Shown piece after piece: positions 62,079-64,000 of a stretch of DNA of 64,000 bases (its first letter is position 1; the number at the start of each line of letters is the position of its first letter). This DNA is from Arthrobacter sp. APC 3897 (lineage in GTDB: Bacteria > Actinomycetota > Actinomycetes > Actinomycetales > Micrococcaceae), in assembly GCF_030407495.1 (NCBI RefSeq), contig NZ_JASDDG010000004.1, positions 1-64,000 on the forward strand, read 5' to 3'. The position numbers and the translations under genes are program-made. The notes beneath the pieces were generated by a model. It saw nothing but the letters and a program-made list of their open reading frames with translations. It did not search any database and had not been told where the DNA came from.

Positions 62079-62714
62079 TCAGTTGCCGGGAATGGCCAGG
62101 CCAGTGCGAGCCATCGCATCCTTATATGCGATGCGCATGGCCGCCAGGCCCTCTTCCTGACGTTCCGCCGTAGCGCCGAACGCACGTCCGTCAACGGAGC
62201 GGGCCTTGTAAATCTTGAAGCTGCGCCGGTAGATCATCCGGTTCTCGGTTTTGAGGAAGGCGGCGCACAGACGCTGGGCCTCAGTACCGTGGGCTACGAT
62301 CACCGAGGCGCGGGGTACCAGTGCGAGGAAGCGCAGAAGGGGCTTGAGCCCTTCCTGGATCTGTTCCTTGGTCAGTTTGCCGTTAGCCTCGCCGGGCACG
62401 TACCAGGGGTAGGTGTTCCACGGCATGACGTACTCCGGGCGCAGCCCAACCTGCCAGTGGACGCCGAGAAGGCGGGCGACGGCGTCGTCGTCACCTGCGG
62501 TGATGAAGCCCGATTTGTGGGCCGTGCCAATGTTGGAGTAAAGACTCACAATGCGGGTCTCGCCCACGTCGTGCATGGGATCAACGTACGGCACCTCGGT
62601 GCCCGGCTTCAGCGCTTTGAGTGAATCGCAGAGCTGATTAACCTCAGCTACGTTGTCGTCATAGCGACGGTTCCAGAGTTCTTCGGATTGTGTTCCATTG
62701 TCCAGGCTTTGCAT
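62079..62714 (-). CDS. Uracil-DNA glycosylase superfamily-like protein
   Basis: The 211-aa protein fits the UDG fold: VPYVDPMHDVGETRIVSLYS matches the first active-site block, where a DP pair lies near the uracil pocket, MPWNTYPWYVPG (near residue 100) the central WNxxPW block, and SVIVAHGTEAQRL (near 140) the last loop, where UDGs carry HPS-like residues. It resembles a group in actinobacteria annotated as uracil-DNA glycosylase, but true activity is unproven. ATG at 62714 has TAGGAGA 14 nt upstream. Confidence 0.62.
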   Translation of the reverse strand: MQSLDNGTQSEELWNRRYDDNVAEVNQLCDSLKALKPGTEVPYVDPMHDVGETRIVSLYSNIGTAHKSGFITAGDDDAVARLLGVHWQVGLRPEYVMPWNTYPWYVPGEANGKLTKEQIQEGLKPLLRFLALVPRASVIVAHGTEAQRLCAAFLKTENRMIYRRSFKIYKARSVDGRAFGATAERQEEGLAAMRIAYKDAMARTGLAIPGN

Positions 62715-63020
62715 AAGGTGGTGCGTCTCCTACAAGGTCGTATCGACCGGTTATAGCTCGTGTGCCCGGACGGAGCGCGTACGGGCGGGTGCTGCCGTGT
62801 CCCGCAGCGCTGTCATGCGCCTGTATTCGGGGACCGCCGGCGGCGGAAGGCCGGACGCGGTTCCTGGCAACAGGTTTCCGGCTCCTGCAAGTCTAGCAAT
62901 TCCAGCCGCCCCTCCTTCCCGGCTCTGCAGGACGGGGACGGAAAAACCGGGGTGCTGTGACCAAGAACTCCCCCCGAGCGGCAATCAGCACCCGCGGCGG
63001 AACAAACAGCCCGTTAACAC
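62715..63020. other. Intergenic region between UDG-like gene and ssrA terminator (306 bp)
   Basis: No gene was found. On the minus strand TATAAC near 62750-62755 is a possible -10 for the UDG-like gene, without a clear -35. Confidence 0.45.
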
Positions 63021-63055
63021 AAAAAACAGGGACGCTGCTTTGGGCAGCGTCCCTG
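63021..63055 (-). terminator. Intrinsic terminator of ssrA
   Basis: On the minus strand CAGGGACGCTGC pairs with GCAGCGTCCCTG (63027-63038 and 63044-63055), followed by six T residues. It lies 14 nt beyond the tmRNA 3' end. Confidence 0.92.
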
Positions 63056-63068
63056 CTTCTTTGTTATT

Positions 63069-63438
63069 GGGTGGAGATGGGGGGAATTGAACCCCCGTCC
63101 GATGTCGTGTTGTCAGGGCTTCTCCGGGCGCAGTCTGCGGTGGAATTTCTCGGCCCCAGCTGTCATGCAGACAAGCAGCTGATCCGGGCCCAGCCGTCTA
63201 AAAGTCCCGAGCACGCCAACGGCGAGCATACTCAGCAGTGGCCCTCTAAATGACGCCAGGATCCGGGACGAGAGCATTCCCGGGCTGACGGACTATGCCC
63301 GCTGCTTAGGCAGCGAGAGCGAAGTCAGTGCGCTTTGAATCGGCACTTATTGTTTTACAAGGAGCGTTTACGAGATAACCCTGTATCCTCGGCCCGCTTC
63401 ACCTGTCTCGACAAACACCGTCGAAACCTGTCATCCCC
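63069..63438 (-). ncRNA. ssrA: Transfer-messenger RNA (tmRNA)
   Basis: tmRNA rescues stalled ribosomes with SmpB. The minus-strand RNA begins GGGGATGACAGGTTTCGAC and ends with a T arm (GGGGGTTCAATTCCCCC) and CATCTCC, which pairs with the 5' GGGGATG as a tRNA-like acceptor. The tag frame (63344 down to 63306) reads ADSKRTDFALAA then TAA, with GCC as resume codon; mycobacteria have ADSHQRDYALAA. The genome has ACCC, not ACCA, after the acceptor stem, so the CCA end must be added by enzyme. smpB lies just upstream on the same strand. Confidence 0.96.
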
Positions 63439-63524
63439 AATGTGTTGCTAACCCATATGTACTTTCCAAAACCGGCAGGCAAGCCCGACCGGTGCGTTAA
63501 GTGTAGCCCATGTGTGACGGCGGG

Positions 63525-63998
63525 TCAGGCGCCGCGGTTTTTCGCCCGCATCTCGCGCAGCGCTTCCCTGTTGTCCTGCTTCTCCCGCAGGGTCTGGCGC
63601 TTGTCGTAGTCGCGCTTGCCCCGGGCAACGGCAATCTCCACCTTCGCCCGGCCGTCCAGGAAATACAGCTGAAGGGGGACGATCGTGAAACCGGATTCCC
63701 GCGTCTTCTGCATAATCTTGTCCAGCTGTTCGCGGTGCAGCAGGAGTTTCCGGCGCCTGCGGGCCGAATGATTGGTCCAGCTGCCGTTGAGGTACTCCGG
63801 AATATACGCTGCCTCAAGCCAGAGCTCATCGTTGTAGAAGGTGCCGAATCCGTCCACCAGTGACGCACGGCCTTCACGCAGTGACTTGACCTCGGTACCC
63901 ATCAAAACCATGCCGGCCTCGTAAGTATCGAGGATTTCATAGTTGTGCCGGGCCTTGCGGTTGGTGGCCACAACCTTACGGCCACTTTCTTTGGGCAC
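63525..63998 (-). CDS. smpB: SsrA-binding protein SmpB
   Basis: SmpB binds tmRNA and brings it to stalled ribosomes. The 157-aa protein has the OB-fold core with [20 protein letters not shown] near residue 13, [18 protein letters not shown] near 34 and the basic C-terminal tail ([14 protein letters not shown]) that enters the mRNA channel. GTG at 63998 gives the usual MPKESGRK start; only two more bases of the window remain, so a further upstream start or the ribosome-binding site cannot be checked. ssrA starts 87 nt downstream of its stop. Confidence 0.95.
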   Translation of the reverse strand: MPKESGRKVVATNRKARHNYEILDTYEAGMVLMGTEVKSLREGRASLVDGFGTFYNDELWLEAAYIPEYLNGSWTNHSARRRRKLLLHREQLDKIMQKTRESGFTIVPLQLYFLDGRAKVEIAVARGKRDYDKRQTLREKQDNREALREMRAKNRGA

Positions 63999-64000
63999 GG

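Noticed and set aside
1-64000. Mobile element, phage or genomic island
   Set aside because: No transposase, integrase, att-like repeats next to the tRNA, or shift in base composition was seen.

Overview
The window is about 64 kb of high-GC chromosomal DNA from an actinobacterium, most likely a member of the Micrococcaceae (Arthrobacter group). This rests on gene content and order: hom-thrC-thrB downstream of argS-lysA, an actinobacterial Rho with a long Arg/Asp/Asn-rich insert, a Kgd-type 2-oxoglutarate dehydrogenase with a fused E2-like domain, a SigR/RsrA-type redox sigma pair, the 24-residue ribosomal protein bL37, HisN, and a tmRNA tag (ADSKRTDFALAA) close to the mycobacterial form. No phage, IS element, CRISPR array or island boundary was seen. 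Most genes are ordinary core genes in tight operons.

Layout. 1-1949 (+): the end of a glycan locus (truncated GT2 glycosyltransferase and an NAD-dependent epimerase). 2067-14088 (-): a long co-directional block, read from the right as argS, lysA, hom, thrC, thrB, rho, prfA, prmC, tsaC, which covers arginyl-tRNA charging, the Lys/Thr branches of the aspartate pathway, transcription termination, release factor 1 and its methylase, and t6A synthesis. 14276-17125 (+): a three-gene flavin electron-transfer module (FMN-binding lipoprotein, ApbE, and an NqrB/RnfD-like membrane domain fused to a ferredoxin reductase), followed by tRNA-Arg(CCG). 17624-24165 (+): a TetR regulator, a zinc-free quinone-reductase-like enzyme and a complete branched-chain-type ABC importer in the order G-F-H-M-K. 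Convergent with it (24258-25486, -) are fabG and maoC homologues. Three copies of one 14-bp palindrome lie in front of tetR, at the start of the liv operon and in the fabG promoter, which suggests one regulon. 25598-31319: a DinB-like protein divergent from a WYL regulator, then hrpA. 31316-33423 (-): a HIT protein, rhodanese and a metallo-hydrolase. 33601-36757: zur and convergent znuABC with a palindromic Zur-box candidate. 36883-39368 (-): two CNNM/CBS membrane proteins.

39865-50955 (+): kgd, a degenerate SGNH-hydrolase-like gene, and a four-gene oligopeptide ABC importer whose first permease carries an extra membrane block. 51072-51146 (+): the tiny bL37 gene. 51254-52296 (-): sigR-rsrA. 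52550-58520 (+): a DoxX-like gene, aroA, rsgA, hisN, a methyltransferase and a glutamate-cysteine-ligase-like gene. The remainder holds a DUF2568 protein, a GH13 alpha-glucosidase, a DUF1269 protein, a small Cys/His protein, a UDG-like protein, tmRNA and smpB (the trans-translation pair).

The two parts most likely to repay work are the TetR-liv-fabG/maoC regulon, where the operator sits inside the first codons of the transporter operon and between the -35 and -10 of fabG, and the flavin module, where both the predicted flavin-acceptor motif and the RnfD-like motif depart from consensus.
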